The translations under genes and the position numbers were made by a program. A DNA stretch of 64,000 bases from Oscillospiraceae bacterium (GTDB lineage: Bacteria; Bacillota; Clostridia; Oscillospirales; Oscillospiraceae), in contig SVMM01000008.1 of assembly GCA_015067435.1 (NCBI GenBank), forward strand, positions 87,853 to 151,852, written 5' to 3'. This document shows, in pieces, positions 1 through 8,641 of the stretch (position 1 is its first letter; the number at the start of each line of letters is the position of its first letter). A model generated the notes under the pieces. That model searched no databases and was not told the origin of the DNA. It saw only the letters and a program-made list of their open reading frames with translations.

Positions 1-68
1 CCGCCGTTCCCGCCAAGCTGATTAAGGCGATCGAGGCGGCGCTCGCAGGCACGCCGCAGCAGCAGTAA
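1..68 (+). CDS. C-terminal end of an unidentified protein (partial)
   Basis: The third reading frame is open from the window edge to a TAA at 66-68. It encodes 21 residues ending in Gly-Thr-Pro-Gln-Gln-Gln, with an Ala/Lys/Ile-rich helical character before that. A strong palindromic terminator follows at 84-117, which supports this being a real gene end. Too little is present to name the protein. Confidence 0.55.
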   Translation, partial: AVPAKLIKAIEAALAGTPQQQ

Positions 69-83
69 ACAAGATAGGAACAA

Positions 84-117
84 CAGCGAAGGGAGCGCGG
101 CCGCGCTCCCTTCGCTG
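84..117. terminator. Bidirectional palindromic terminator
   Basis: A perfect 34-base palindrome with 17-base arms (CAGCGAAGGGAGCGCGG and its complement) lies between the convergent end of the first gene and the end of xdhC. Neither side has a long T run, so termination strength is uncertain, but the position between convergent genes fits. Confidence 0.6.
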
Positions 118-134
118 CATATCGTAGGTACTAT

Positions 135-632
135 TTAGAAGTCGATCTCTTTGCCTTGACGGTGGTACATCGTCTTTTTGACCGCGCGAAAGATGTTCTC
201 ATAGCCCGTGCAGCGGCACAGGTGGCCGGAGAGCAGCTTGCGCAGCTCTTCATCGGTGTAGAGCTTGTTCGTCTCCAGAATCTCCACCGCCGTCATGATG
301 AAGCCGGGCGTGCAGAAGCCGCATTGGATCGCCGCCTCGTCCACAAACGCCTGCTGGATGTCGGCAAGCGCGCCGTCGGGGGACATCAGCCCCTCCAGCG
401 TGCGGATGTCCTTTCCCTCCGCCCAGACCGCGAGGTAGATGCAGGAGTTGAACGCCTCGCCGTCGATGAGCACGTTGCACGCGCCGCACTCGCCGACCTC
501 GCAGCCCTTCTTGACGGACGTGAGGTGATAGTCGCTTCGCAGCATGTCGGTCAGCGACGCGCGCACGTCGACCATCTTCTCGACCGCCTTGCCGTTGACG
601 GTGCAGTGCACCAGCTTGTACTGTACGCTCAT
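135..632 (-). CDS. xdhC: Xanthine dehydrogenase-type [2Fe-2S] subunit
   Basis: This 165-residue protein is the electron-transfer subunit of a molybdenum hydroxylase. The plant-type [2Fe-2S] ligands are Cys44, Cys49, Cys52 and Cys64. The helical second-cluster domain has C104-G-F-C107 and C139-R-C141. The length matches stand-alone small subunits of the XdhC/CoxS family. Its ATG overlaps the stop of the FAD subunit by four bases, so the two are translationally coupled. The operon order is Mo subunit, FAD subunit, Fe-S subunit. The substrate is not shown by sequence; purines are likely given the neighbouring genes. Confidence 0.93.
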   Translation of the reverse strand: MSVQYKLVHCTVNGKAVEKMVDVRASLTDMLRSDYHLTSVKKGCEVGECGACNVLIDGEAFNSCIYLAVWAEGKDIRTLEGLMSPDGALADIQQAFVDEAAIQCGFCTPGFIMTAVEILETNKLYTDEELRKLLSGHLCRCTGYENIFRAVKKTMYHRQGKEIDF

Positions 633-1513
633 GCCAACTCACCTCCCGCCAATTCGACAGCACGCGTCAGCGCGCGCTTTGCCATCTCGACCGCGATGTG
701 CTGGCGGAACGCCTTGCTCGCGCGCCACGAGTCGCGGGGGTTGATGTCGTCGATGACCGCGCGGGCGAACTGCTCCGCCAGCGCCTTCGACGGTTTTTCG
801 CCGTTCGTGGCGGCCTCGGCGGTCGGGCAGCGCATCGGCACTGGGCCCGCGACGCCGTAGGCGATGCGGCAGCGATCGATGGTCTTCTTATCCGCGGAGA
901 GCCGTACGTTCACGCTGCACCCGAGCGTCGCGATCTCCATGGCGTTGCGCATGCCGTATTTGATGTAGTGGCCGAAGGTGTTCTCATAGCTTGCCTTCGG
1001 GATCAGGATCGCCGTCTGGATCTCGTCCGGCTTGATGTCGACGGTGCCCGCCTTGATGTAGAAATCCCTGATCGGCAGGCGGCGCACGCCGTTCTGACCC
1101 GTCAGCTCGACGATTGCCTCGTACGCGTGGAGCGTGGAGGCGGAGTCGGCGGAGGTCACGCCGTTGCAGGTGTTGCCGCCGATGGTGCCGATGTTCCGAA
1201 TCTGCGGCGAGCCGACCTGATCCACCGCTTCGCCGAGGACGTTGCAGTATTTCTGAATCAGCGGATCGCGCGTGATGTGCGAAAAGCTCGTGAGCGAGCC
1301 GATGCGGAGGTTTTCCTCCTCGTCGATGCTCACGCCGCGCAGCGCGTCGATCATGTAGATGGAGATCAGCTCCTTGCCGGCGCGCTTGCCCTCGCGCATC
1401 TGCACGAGCACGTCCGAGCCGCCGGCGATGATCTGCGCCTCCGGATGCTCGACGCGCAGCGCAATGGCTTCCTCAACGCTTGACGCTTCATAGAGCGCTT
1501 TCATATCATACAT
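629..1513 (-). CDS. xdhB: Xanthine dehydrogenase-type FAD-binding subunit
   Basis: This 294-residue protein has the CO-dehydrogenase/xanthine-dehydrogenase flavoprotein fold. Residues about 25-40 carry the IIAGGSD motif, and about 100-118 carry the IGGNTCNG-type FAD pyrophosphate-binding motif. A CO_deh_flav C-terminal domain follows. It should pass electrons from the Fe-S subunit to NAD or another acceptor. The ATG at 1513 is preceded by GAGAGGAGG, about 11 bases away. It lies six bases after the large-subunit stop and overlaps xdhC by four bases. Confidence 0.92.
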   Translation of the reverse strand: MYDMKALYEASSVEEAIALRVEHPEAQIIAGGSDVLVQMREGKRAGKELISIYMIDALRGVSIDEEENLRIGSLTSFSHITRDPLIQKYCNVLGEAVDQVGSPQIRNIGTIGGNTCNGVTSADSASTLHAYEAIVELTGQNGVRRLPIRDFYIKAGTVDIKPDEIQTAILIPKASYENTFGHYIKYGMRNAMEIATLGCSVNVRLSADKKTIDRCRIAYGVAGPVPMRCPTAEAATNGEKPSKALAEQFARAVIDDINPRDSWRASKAFRQHIAVEMAKRALTRAVELAGGELA

Positions 1514-1519
1514 GGTATC

Positions 1520-3832
1520 TCACGCCTCCTCTCGCCAGTCGTCGTGGATGAGCCCTGCCTTGGTGAATTCCGCGAACAGGACGTGGGGGTTGATGGGGTT
1601 GCGGTCGATGGCGACGCCCGTCGCGTCCAGGATCGCGTTGCGGATCGCCGGCGCGCCCGAGCAGGCGGGCGGTTCGCCGAGCGCCTTGGTGCCGAACGGC
1701 GAGGTCGGCTCCGCGTTCTCCACGAACTCCGCCTCCAGATGCGGGTGATCCATGAACGTCGAGAGTTTGTAGTCCAGCAGGTTGCCGTTGAGCGGCTTGC
1801 CGGTCTTCTCATCGAAGATCAGCTGCTCGGACAGGCCGTAGCCGATCGCCATGGACATGCCGCCGTGCACCTGCGCCGCGGCGAGGGCGGGGTTGATGAG
1901 CTTGCCGCAGTCGTGGACGTTGACGATGTTCTTGACCGTCACCTTGCACATCGGAATATCGACCTCGACCTCCGCGAATGTGCAGCCGAAGGAGTAGGCG
2001 TTGTTGCGGATGGTGTAGGTGCTCTCCGCCGTGATGTGTTCGCTGTGGACGGGGTTGTACTGCGCGGTCATCGCCAGCTCCGAGAGCGACATGAGCACCG
2101 AGCCGTCGCCCTTGCGGACGATATTGCCGTCGACGATATCCATGTTCGCGGCAGCCTGACGCGTGACCTCGTTGGCGTACGCCAAAATCTTCTCGCGCAG
2201 CAGATCGGCGGTCTGGCGGATGGAGAAGCCCGCGACGTACGTCTGGCGCGAGGCATACGCGCCGAGACCCGTCGGCGTGGTGTCGGTGTCCTGACAGGAT
2301 TTGACGTGCACGTCGCGGTAGCTTGCAAGGCCGACCGCCTCGGCGACCATTTGGGCGTAGGCGGTGTCCGCGCCCTGACCGATCTCTGTTTCGCCGCACT
2401 GGAACGTCACGGTGCCATCAAGATTCAGAAGCATCCGGTTGGAGGACGTCTCCAGAGAGATGGGGTAGACCGCCGTGTTGTACCAGAACGTCGCCATGCC
2501 GACGCCGCGGCGGATATCGCCCGTATCGTTCGCGTATTCCTTCTTCTTGCGCTCGTAGTCGAGATACGCCGCGCCCTTCGCCATGCACTCGCGGAAGCTG
2601 TCGGCATAGTTGGTGTTGCCGGAGAACGCGTCGTGGAAGCCCTTGGGCATGATGTTCTTTTTGCGGAACTCATAGGAGTCCATGCCGAGCGCCTTCGCGC
2701 AGTCCTCGATGTTGCTCTCGTCGGCGAAGCTCGCCTGCGGCATACCGTAGCCGCGCATCGCGCCGGCGGCGGGGCGGTTGGTGAAGACCGTATACGCGTC
2801 GCACTCCATGTTTTCGCAGGGATAGTGCTGCGGGAAGGAGCCCATCGCCTTGGCGACGATGGAGTGCCCGTGCGAGGCGTATGCGCCCTGGTTGGAGAAA
2901 AGCTCCACCTTGCGCGCGTGGATCGTGCCGTCCGGCTTGAGCCATGTGACGATGTGGAAGCGGATGGCGTGGCGCACGCGGTTCGAGACGAAGGTCTCCT
3001 CGCGCGCGCAGTCGAGGCGGACGCAGCGCCCGCCGACCTGCGTGGAGCACCACGCGCACAGCGGCTCGTAGAGCGCGTCCTGCTTGTTGCCGAAGCCGCC
3101 GCCGATGTAGGGCTTGATGATCTCGATATCGCCCCACGGACGGCCGAGCGCCTGCCCCACGACGCGGCGGATGATGTGCGGGATCTGCGTCGAGGCGACG
3201 ACGACCAGCCGGTCGCCCTCCTGAAACGCGAAGCAGCCGTGGTTCTCGATGTGGCAATGCTGCACCGTCGGCGTGTCGTACCAGCCCTCGACCTTGACGA
3301 GACCGGGTTCCTGAATCGCGGTCTGATAGTCGCCCTTCTTCATGTCGGTGTGCCTGAGGATGTTGTTGGGGAACTTCTCGTGCAGCTGCGGCGCGCCGTC
3401 CTCCATCGCCTTCTGCACGTCAAGCACGAAGGGCAGCTCCTCATACTCCACCGTCAGCGCGCGCACGCCCTGATTCGCCGCGACCTCGTTCTCCGCGATG
3501 ACGACGGCGACGTCGTCGCCCCAGTAGCGGACGTGGCGGTTGAGGAGGTGCCGGTCGGCAACGTCCTGATGGCCGGGGTCCATCGACCACGGATGGCCCG
3601 CGGTGGGGAAGGGGATGTCCGGCACGTCGAAACAGGTGAGCACCTTCACGACGCCAGGGATCGCCTCCGCCGCGCTCTTGTCCACAGACTTGACCATGCC
3701 GTGCGCGACGGTCGCGTGCTTGATGCGGACGTAGAGCGCGTCCGCGGGGATGCGGTCCTCGTAGTATTTCGTCCGGCCGCTCGCCTTGTCAAAGGCGTCG
3801 ACGCGGACTTCGCTTTTGCCTACCTTGCTCAT
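1520..3832 (-). CDS. xdhA: Xanthine dehydrogenase-type molybdenum-binding subunit
   Basis: This 770-residue catalytic subunit of a molybdopterin-cytosine-dinucleotide hydroxylase has the Ald_Xan_dh_C N-terminal domain and the large Mo-binding domain. Visible motifs are GGGFGNKQD (usual form GGGFGGK), AGAMRGYG and, near the C-terminus, ALGEPP, which holds the catalytic glutamate. Start at 3832 is supported by AAGGAGG nine bases upstream. It is the first gene of the xdhABC operon and diverges from the MocA-like gene likely needed to make its cofactor. A purine substrate is inferred from context; nicotinate or aldehyde hydroxylation cannot be excluded. Confidence 0.9.
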   Translation of the reverse strand: MSKVGKSEVRVDAFDKASGRTKYYEDRIPADALYVRIKHATVAHGMVKSVDKSAAEAIPGVVKVLTCFDVPDIPFPTAGHPWSMDPGHQDVADRHLLNRHVRYWGDDVAVVIAENEVAANQGVRALTVEYEELPFVLDVQKAMEDGAPQLHEKFPNNILRHTDMKKGDYQTAIQEPGLVKVEGWYDTPTVQHCHIENHGCFAFQEGDRLVVVASTQIPHIIRRVVGQALGRPWGDIEIIKPYIGGGFGNKQDALYEPLCAWCSTQVGGRCVRLDCAREETFVSNRVRHAIRFHIVTWLKPDGTIHARKVELFSNQGAYASHGHSIVAKAMGSFPQHYPCENMECDAYTVFTNRPAAGAMRGYGMPQASFADESNIEDCAKALGMDSYEFRKKNIMPKGFHDAFSGNTNYADSFRECMAKGAAYLDYERKKKEYANDTGDIRRGVGMATFWYNTAVYPISLETSSNRMLLNLDGTVTFQCGETEIGQGADTAYAQMVAEAVGLASYRDVHVKSCQDTDTTPTGLGAYASRQTYVAGFSIRQTADLLREKILAYANEVTRQAAANMDIVDGNIVRKGDGSVLMSLSELAMTAQYNPVHSEHITAESTYTIRNNAYSFGCTFAEVEVDIPMCKVTVKNIVNVHDCGKLINPALAAAQVHGGMSMAIGYGLSEQLIFDEKTGKPLNGNLLDYKLSTFMDHPHLEAEFVENAEPTSPFGTKALGEPPACSGAPAIRNAILDATGVAIDRNPINPHVLFAEFTKAGLIHDDWREEA

Positions 3833-3907
3833 GGCGTTCGCCCTCCTTGTGGGAGACTAAAAATAGGTTGACTTGTCCATACTGGGTTTGATACATTGAA
3901 GCGGGTG

Positions 3908-4516
3908 ATGAAAATGCGGGATCAAAACGAACTCCGCGTCGGCTGCGTCGTGATGGCGGCGGGGAACGCGGAGCGCTTCGGGGAAAACAAGCTCGCCGCC
4001 GCCGTGGGCGGCAAAACGCTCATCGAGCGCGCGCTTGACGCTGTGCCGTTGGACGCGCTGTCCGCCGTCTGCGTCGTGACGCAGTACGACGAGGTGGAGC
4101 GGCTTGCCGTCCGCTGCGGCTTTCGCTGTGTGCGCAACGACCGTCCCGCGGACGGGCTCAGCCGCACGGTGCGCCTCGGCACCGAGGCGCTCGCGGGGGA
4201 GTGTGACGCGATACTCTACCTCGTCTCTGACCAGCCGCTCCTCAAGCGGGAAAGCGTTGCGGCGCTGCTGGACTTCTGCCGCGCGCATCCGGACAGGATC
4301 GTCGGTGCGTCGCACGGCGGGAGGCGGGGGAACCCCTGCGTATTTCCAAAGAAATACTTTCCGGAGCTCTGCGCCCTCTCGGGCGACGTCGGCGGCAGCG
4401 CGGTGATCCGCGCGCACGAAGACGACCTGCTGCTCTTTGAGATCGGCGGGGAAGAACTCACCGACGTCGACACGAAGGAAGCACTGAAAGAGCTGAACAA
4501 CGCAGGCGCTCCCTGA
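3908..4516 (+). CDS. mocA: MocA-like molybdenum cofactor cytidylyltransferase
   Basis: About 202 residues with the MobA-like NTP-transferase fold. The N-terminal loop VVMAAGNAERFGENK corresponds to the LxAGxSxRxGxxK nucleotide-binding motif, and LVSDQPLL matches the D-Q-P metal site. MocA converts molybdopterin to molybdopterin cytosine dinucleotide, the cofactor form used by xanthine dehydrogenase family enzymes, and YgfJ-type members occur in selenium-hydroxylase clusters. In-frame TTG 3896, ATG 3908 and ATG 3914 are all possible starts; 3908 is chosen, but its ribosome site is weak. A candidate promoter (TTGACT 3868, TACATT 3892, 18-base spacer) would give an almost leaderless message. It lies between xdhA and the fused hydroxylase gene. 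Confidence 0.85.
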   Translation: MKMRDQNELRVGCVVMAAGNAERFGENKLAAAVGGKTLIERALDAVPLDALSAVCVVTQYDEVERLAVRCGFRCVRNDRPADGLSRTVRLGTEALAGECDAILYLVSDQPLLKRESVAALLDFCRAHPDRIVGASHGGRRGNPCVFPKKYFPELCALSGDVGGSAVIRAHEDDLLLFEIGGEELTDVDTKEALKELNNAGAP

Positions 4517-4653
4517 ACGACCCGCAGTGTCGAGTTTCGCGTCAATGCAGCGACAGCGAAAAACGAGGCGACACGTTTCGACACGCTGCGCCGGAAACAG
4601 AGGAACGTCCGACCGAAACGGAGGGCGTTTTTCTCTTTTGGGGAAGTCTGAAA

Positions 4654-4690
4654 CCGCGTTTTCTCTTTTCAAGAAAAAGAGAAAAGGCGG
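4654..4690. terminator. Hairpin between convergent mocA and the fused hydroxylase gene
   Basis: The inverted repeat is CCGC, then TTTTCTCTTTT, loop CAAG, AAAAGAGAAAA and GCGG. It lies 13 bases past the end of the minus-strand gene and inside the 186-base gap between convergent genes. The stem is AT-rich with a GC clamp. The rest of the gap (4517-4653) shows no gene. Confidence 0.5.
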
Positions 4691-4702
4691 TGTCAGGAAA
4701 CG

Positions 4703-7291
4703 TCACTTTTTCCGCGCATACGGCGTATTCGCCAGCGGCAGCGTGCAGCGCCTCACGCCGTCGAGCCGGAAGTAAGCGTCCGCGATGGCGGGCGCGGTGG
4801 GAATGGACGTGATCTCGCCGATGCCGATGGCGCCGTTGGCGAACTCCAGCCCCGGCTTTTCGACCACGATCGCCTTCACCGGCGGAACGTCCGGCGCGCG
4901 GAACAGGCCGAGCGTTCCATATTTTGCCGTCGGCTTGCAATTCTCGTCGATGGGATACTGCTCCGTGAGCGCGAAGCCCGTCGACATCACAACGCCGCCC
5001 TCGATCTGCCCCTCGCAGGAGAGGGGATTGATCGCCTTGCCCACGTCGTGCGCGGCAACCAGCTGCTTGATCTTGCCGGTCTCCCTGTCGAGCACGCACA
5101 TCTGCGTCGCATAGCCGTAGGCGACGTGCGAGACGGGATTCGGTTTGCCGGAGCCGAGCGGGTCGGTCTTCGCGTAATACGCGCCGTAGAACACGCGGCC
5201 CTTCAGTTCGTCAAGCGTCTCCGTCTCCAGCGCGGATTTCAATAGCTCGCAGGCGCGGCGCACCGCCTCGCCCGTGATGAGCGTCTGGCGCGAGCCGGAG
5301 GTGTCGCCGGAGTCCGGCGCGATCCAGGTGTTGCTGCGCTCGTAGACGACGTCGTCCGGCTTGACGCCGGCGTTGGTGACGACGATCTGCGTCAGCACCG
5401 TGCCGAGTCCCTGCCCGATGCAGGACGCGCCGGAGAAGATGTGCACCTTTGCGTCGTCCCCGACGATCAGCTTCGCGCGGCCCCAGTCCTGCAATCCCAC
5501 GCCGACGCCGGCGTTCTTCATCGCGCAGGCGATGCCGACGGGATCGCCGTTTTTGACCGCCTCGTCGTAATACGGCTTGATCGCCTCCAGCGTTTCGACA
5601 AGCCCTGTTTCTGGGCCGACGATCTGACCGTTGGGCAATACGCCGCCGGGGCGGATGGCGTTGCGGTAGCGGATCTCCCACGGGGAAATGCCGACCTTGT
5701 CCGCCATCATGTTGAGAAGCGTTTCGGTCGCGAAACAGGTCTGCGTCACGCCGAAGCCGCGGAACGCGCCCGCGGGCGGATTGTTCGTGTAGTACGAGGT
5801 GCCGTCGATCTCAAAATTCTCGTAGGCATACGGCCCCGCCGCGTGCGTGCACGCGCGCTCCAGCACCGGCCCGCCGAGGGAGGCAAACGCGCCCGTGTCG
5901 GACATGACCTTTGCCTTGACGCCCTGAATGATGCCGTTTTCGTCGCAGCCCATCGTGAAATCCATCCAGAACGGGTGGCGCTTGGGGTGGATCAGGATCG
6001 ACTCGGCGCGCGTGAGCTTCACCTTGACCGGCACGCGCGCGACATAGGCGATCAACGCCGCGTGGTGCTGCACCGACATATCCTCCTTGCCGCCGAAGCC
6101 GCCGCCGACAAGCTGGTTTTCCACCAGACAGTGATCCGGCACCGTGCCGAGCATCTCCATGCACTCGTTCATCGTCGTGTGCGTGCTCTGGTCGGAGGTC
6201 AGCAGCTTCACGCCGCCGTTTTCGAGCGGCAGCGCCACGCAGCACTCCGGCTCCAAAAACGCATGCTCCGTCCAAGGCGTCTCAAAGTGCTCGGTGATGA
6301 CATATTTGCTGTTTGCGATCGCGCCGTCCGCGTCGCCGCGGGAGACGTGCTTGTGCGCCTGCACGTTCGTATCCGTCTCCGTCTCAAAAACGCGCGGCGC
6401 GCCGTCCTCCATCGCCTCAAACGGGTCGTGCACCGCGGGAAGCACCTCGTATTCGACACGGACGAGCTTCTTCGCCGCCTCCAGCGTTTCCATATCCCGC
6501 GCGCAGACGAGCGCCACCGCGTCGCCGAGGTAGTGCGTGATCTTGCCGACCGGGATCAGCGTCGCCTGATCCTTCTGAATGTGGCCGACGTAGTTTTTGC
6601 CGGGGATGTCCTTCGCCGTCAGCACGCATACGACGCCCGGAAGCGCCTCCGCTTCGCTTGTGTCGATGGACAGCACGCGGGCGCGCGGGTACTGGCTGCG
6701 CACGGCGCTGCCGTAGCACATGCCGTCGACATAGACATCGTCAGGGTACTTGCCATAGCCCTGCACCTTCTCGGCGACGTCGATGCGGTGGACACGCGAG
6801 CCGACCTGCCAGTCGTCCTCGGACGGCGCGGGGATCTTGCCCTCGCGGAAGACCTTCGCGGCGAGCAAAATGCCGTCGATGATCTTGACATAGCCCGTAC
6901 AGCGGCAGATGTTGCCGCGGATAGCGAACGCCGCCTCCTCGCGCGTGGGGTCGGGGTTCTGGTCAATCAGCGCCTTGGCGCACATCACCATGCCGGGGAT
7001 GCAGAAGCCGCACTGCACGGCGCCCGCCTCGCCGAAGGCATAGGTGAACACGTCCTTCTCCCAGCCGGAAAGCCCTTCGACCGTGACGACGCTCTTGCCC
7101 TCCAGCTTGTCCGTCTGCGGAACGCATGCCTTGGTCGCCTTGCCGTCGATGAGCACGGTGCAGGTGCCGCAGGCGCCCTCGCTGCATCCGTCCTTGACGC
7201 TGGTGAGGTGCAGCGTGTCGCGCAGATAGCGCAGCAGCTTCTGGTTTTTCTCCACCGTGACGGTTTTGCCATTGACTGTAAAGACGGCCAT
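4703..7291 (-). CDS. Selenium-dependent xanthine dehydrogenase-like fused Fe-S/Mo hydroxylase
   Basis: An 862-residue single-chain molybdenum hydroxylase. Residues 1-75 form a plant-type [2Fe-2S] domain (Cys36, Cys41, Cys44, Cys56), and about 76-160 the second cluster domain (CGFC and CRCTGY). From about 165 on is the Mo-binding region with GGGFGGKED, AGAFRGFG and, near the C-terminus, GIGEITS, which carries the catalytic Glu. There is no FAD domain, as in D. gigas aldehyde oxidoreductase and the selenium-dependent XDH group. The adjacent selD-yqeB-yqeC genes point to a labile Mo-bound selenium ligand. Start ATG has AAAGGGG upstream, and its own promoter lies at 7352-7379. Exact substrate (xanthine, hypoxanthine or 2,8-dioxopurine type) is unknown. 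Confidence 0.85.
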   Translation of the reverse strand: MAVFTVNGKTVTVEKNQKLLRYLRDTLHLTSVKDGCSEGACGTCTVLIDGKATKACVPQTDKLEGKSVVTVEGLSGWEKDVFTYAFGEAGAVQCGFCIPGMVMCAKALIDQNPDPTREEAAFAIRGNICRCTGYVKIIDGILLAAKVFREGKIPAPSEDDWQVGSRVHRIDVAEKVQGYGKYPDDVYVDGMCYGSAVRSQYPRARVLSIDTSEAEALPGVVCVLTAKDIPGKNYVGHIQKDQATLIPVGKITHYLGDAVALVCARDMETLEAAKKLVRVEYEVLPAVHDPFEAMEDGAPRVFETETDTNVQAHKHVSRGDADGAIANSKYVITEHFETPWTEHAFLEPECCVALPLENGGVKLLTSDQSTHTTMNECMEMLGTVPDHCLVENQLVGGGFGGKEDMSVQHHAALIAYVARVPVKVKLTRAESILIHPKRHPFWMDFTMGCDENGIIQGVKAKVMSDTGAFASLGGPVLERACTHAAGPYAYENFEIDGTSYYTNNPPAGAFRGFGVTQTCFATETLLNMMADKVGISPWEIRYRNAIRPGGVLPNGQIVGPETGLVETLEAIKPYYDEAVKNGDPVGIACAMKNAGVGVGLQDWGRAKLIVGDDAKVHIFSGASCIGQGLGTVLTQIVVTNAGVKPDDVVYERSNTWIAPDSGDTSGSRQTLITGEAVRRACELLKSALETETLDELKGRVFYGAYYAKTDPLGSGKPNPVSHVAYGYATQMCVLDRETGKIKQLVAAHDVGKAINPLSCEGQIEGGVVMSTGFALTEQYPIDENCKPTAKYGTLGLFRAPDVPPVKAIVVEKPGLEFANGAIGIGEITSIPTAPAIADAYFRLDGVRRCTLPLANTPYARKK

Positions 7292-7351
7292 AACGCATCC
7301 CCTTTCGCCATTTTCTCCAAAAAGATTTAGGCGAGCTTACGAATTTTTATC

Positions 7352-7379
7352 ATTATACCATATCCATATTAAAAAGCAA
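7352..7379 (-). promoter_or_regulatory. Promoter of the fused Mo/Fe-S hydroxylase gene
   Basis: On the minus strand TTGCTT (7374-7379) and TATAAT (7352-7357) are separated by 16 bases. The start would fall near 7345, giving a roughly 50-base leader. This lets the hydroxylase be transcribed separately from selD-yqeB-yqeC. The remaining part of the 182-base gap (7380-7473) holds only a weak GC-rich inverted repeat just after selD. Confidence 0.65.
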
Positions 7380-7473
7380 TTGGAAATCCTGCTAATCGTA
7401 GTATTATCCAAAATATAACGAGCCGGGCCGCGCAGGGCACGGTCCGGTCGGGAAACAGGGGAGAGTATGCACG

Positions 7474-8511
7474 TCAGCACAGAAAGATGCGCTTGCCGCC
7501 GCGGTACGGTTCCACGGCTCCGATACGCTGCGCGGAGGGAACGGCGGCGCGCAGCTCCGCGTACAGCGCGTCCGCGTCCGACGGATCAACCGCGATGAGA
7601 AGCCCGCCCGCCGTCTGCGGGTCGTAGAGCACGTCCTGCCGCGCCAGCTCCACCGCGCCGGGGTCGACATAGGGCTCGGCAAACTTGCGGTTGCGGTACA
7701 TGCCCTCCGGCAGTATGCCGGCGCGGGCAAGCTCCACCGCCTCCGGCATCAGGTCGATGGCGCTGACGTCCAGATGCAGCTCGACGTCGCTGCCCTGCGC
7801 CATTTCAAGCCCGTGTCCCATGAGCGAGAAGCCTGTCACGTCCGTACACGCGTGGACGCGGTACTTGACCATGGCGTCGCGCGCGGAGCGGTTGAGCGTC
7901 GTCATCAGCGCCACGGCGCGGCGCATCGACGACTCTGACGCCATGCCGACCTTTGCCGCCGTCGTGAGGATGCCGACGCCGAGGGGTTTTGTCAGCAGCA
8001 GCACGTCGCCGGGCTTCGCGCCGCTGTTGGTCAGCACCTTGTCCGGATGCACAAAGCCCGTCACGGCGAGGCCGTACTTCGGCTCGTCGTCCAGAATACT
8101 GTGTCCGCCGGTGATGATCGCGCCCGCCTCGTACGCCTTTTCATAGCCGCCGCGCAGCAGCTCGTGCACCGCCTCGGAGGGCATGTCCTTCGGTACCGCC
8201 ATGATGTTGAGCGCGAGCTTCGGCTCGCCGCCCATGGCGTACACGTCGCTGAGCGCATTGGTCGCGGCGATCTGGCCGAAGGTGTAGGGATCGTCGTGAA
8301 TGGGCGGGAAGAAGTCGACGGTCTGCACCAGCGCGAGCTCGTCGGACACCTTGTAAACGCTGGCGTCGTCGCTCTTGTCGAAGCCGACGAGCAGGTTCGG
8401 GTCGCGCAGCGTTTTGAGGTCGCCGAGCAGCTGCGCCAGCACGCCCGCACCGACCTTCGCGCCGCAGCCCGCGCACTTGGCGAGCTTGGTGAGCTTCACT
8501 TCATTTTCCAT
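7474..8511 (-). CDS. selD: Selenide, water dikinase (selenophosphate synthetase)
   Basis: This 345-residue PurM-like ATPase makes selenophosphate from selenide and ATP. The N-terminal motif K12-C-A-G-C16-G-A-K19 aligns with the E. coli active site Cys17/Lys20, so Cys16 and Lys19 are the catalytic pair. The second cysteine of the E. coli motif is Ala here. Glycine-rich phosphate loops (IITGGHS, TGFSLMGHG) follow. No selA, selB or selC is recognisable in the window, and no in-frame TGA is needed. The linkage to yqeB/yqeC supports a role in the labile selenium cofactor of molybdenum hydroxylases. Start is supported by AGGAGG ten bases upstream. Confidence 0.93.
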   Translation of the reverse strand: MENEVKLTKLAKCAGCGAKVGAGVLAQLLGDLKTLRDPNLLVGFDKSDDASVYKVSDELALVQTVDFFPPIHDDPYTFGQIAATNALSDVYAMGGEPKLALNIMAVPKDMPSEAVHELLRGGYEKAYEAGAIITGGHSILDDEPKYGLAVTGFVHPDKVLTNSGAKPGDVLLLTKPLGVGILTTAAKVGMASESSMRRAVALMTTLNRSARDAMVKYRVHACTDVTGFSLMGHGLEMAQGSDVELHLDVSAIDLMPEAVELARAGILPEGMYRNRKFAEPYVDPGAVELARQDVLYDPQTAGGLLIAVDPSDADALYAELRAAVPSAQRIGAVEPYRGGKRIFLC

Positions 8512-8540
8512 GGTTTATCGCCTCCTGAAAATGCCCGAAT

Positions 8541-8641
8541 CGCTCCGCTTGCGGAGCGGTTCGCCATATTTCGCGGCTGCCGCGCAAGCGGCGAGCGAAA
8601 TGGCATTACGATTCTGTATTTTTTGAAGAAAAATGCAGAAT
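8541..8641. repeat. Modular palindromic repeat, copy 1 (selD-yqeB junction)
   Basis: Three hairpins occur in a row: CGCTCCGC-TT-GCGGAGCG (8541-8558), an ATTTCGC...GCGAAAT stem (8568-8601), and an AT-rich stem from ATTCTG to CAGAAT (8611-8641). The middle module recurs almost unchanged at 53361-53393. The last hairpin lies inside the 3' end of yqeB and encodes its final residues, so the element overlaps the gene. Confidence 0.7.

Noticed and set aside
4703..8511. An in-frame TGA selenocysteine codon in the hydroxylase or SelD
   Set aside because: Both genes read through fully with cysteine or standard residues at the active sites; no interrupted frame was seen.
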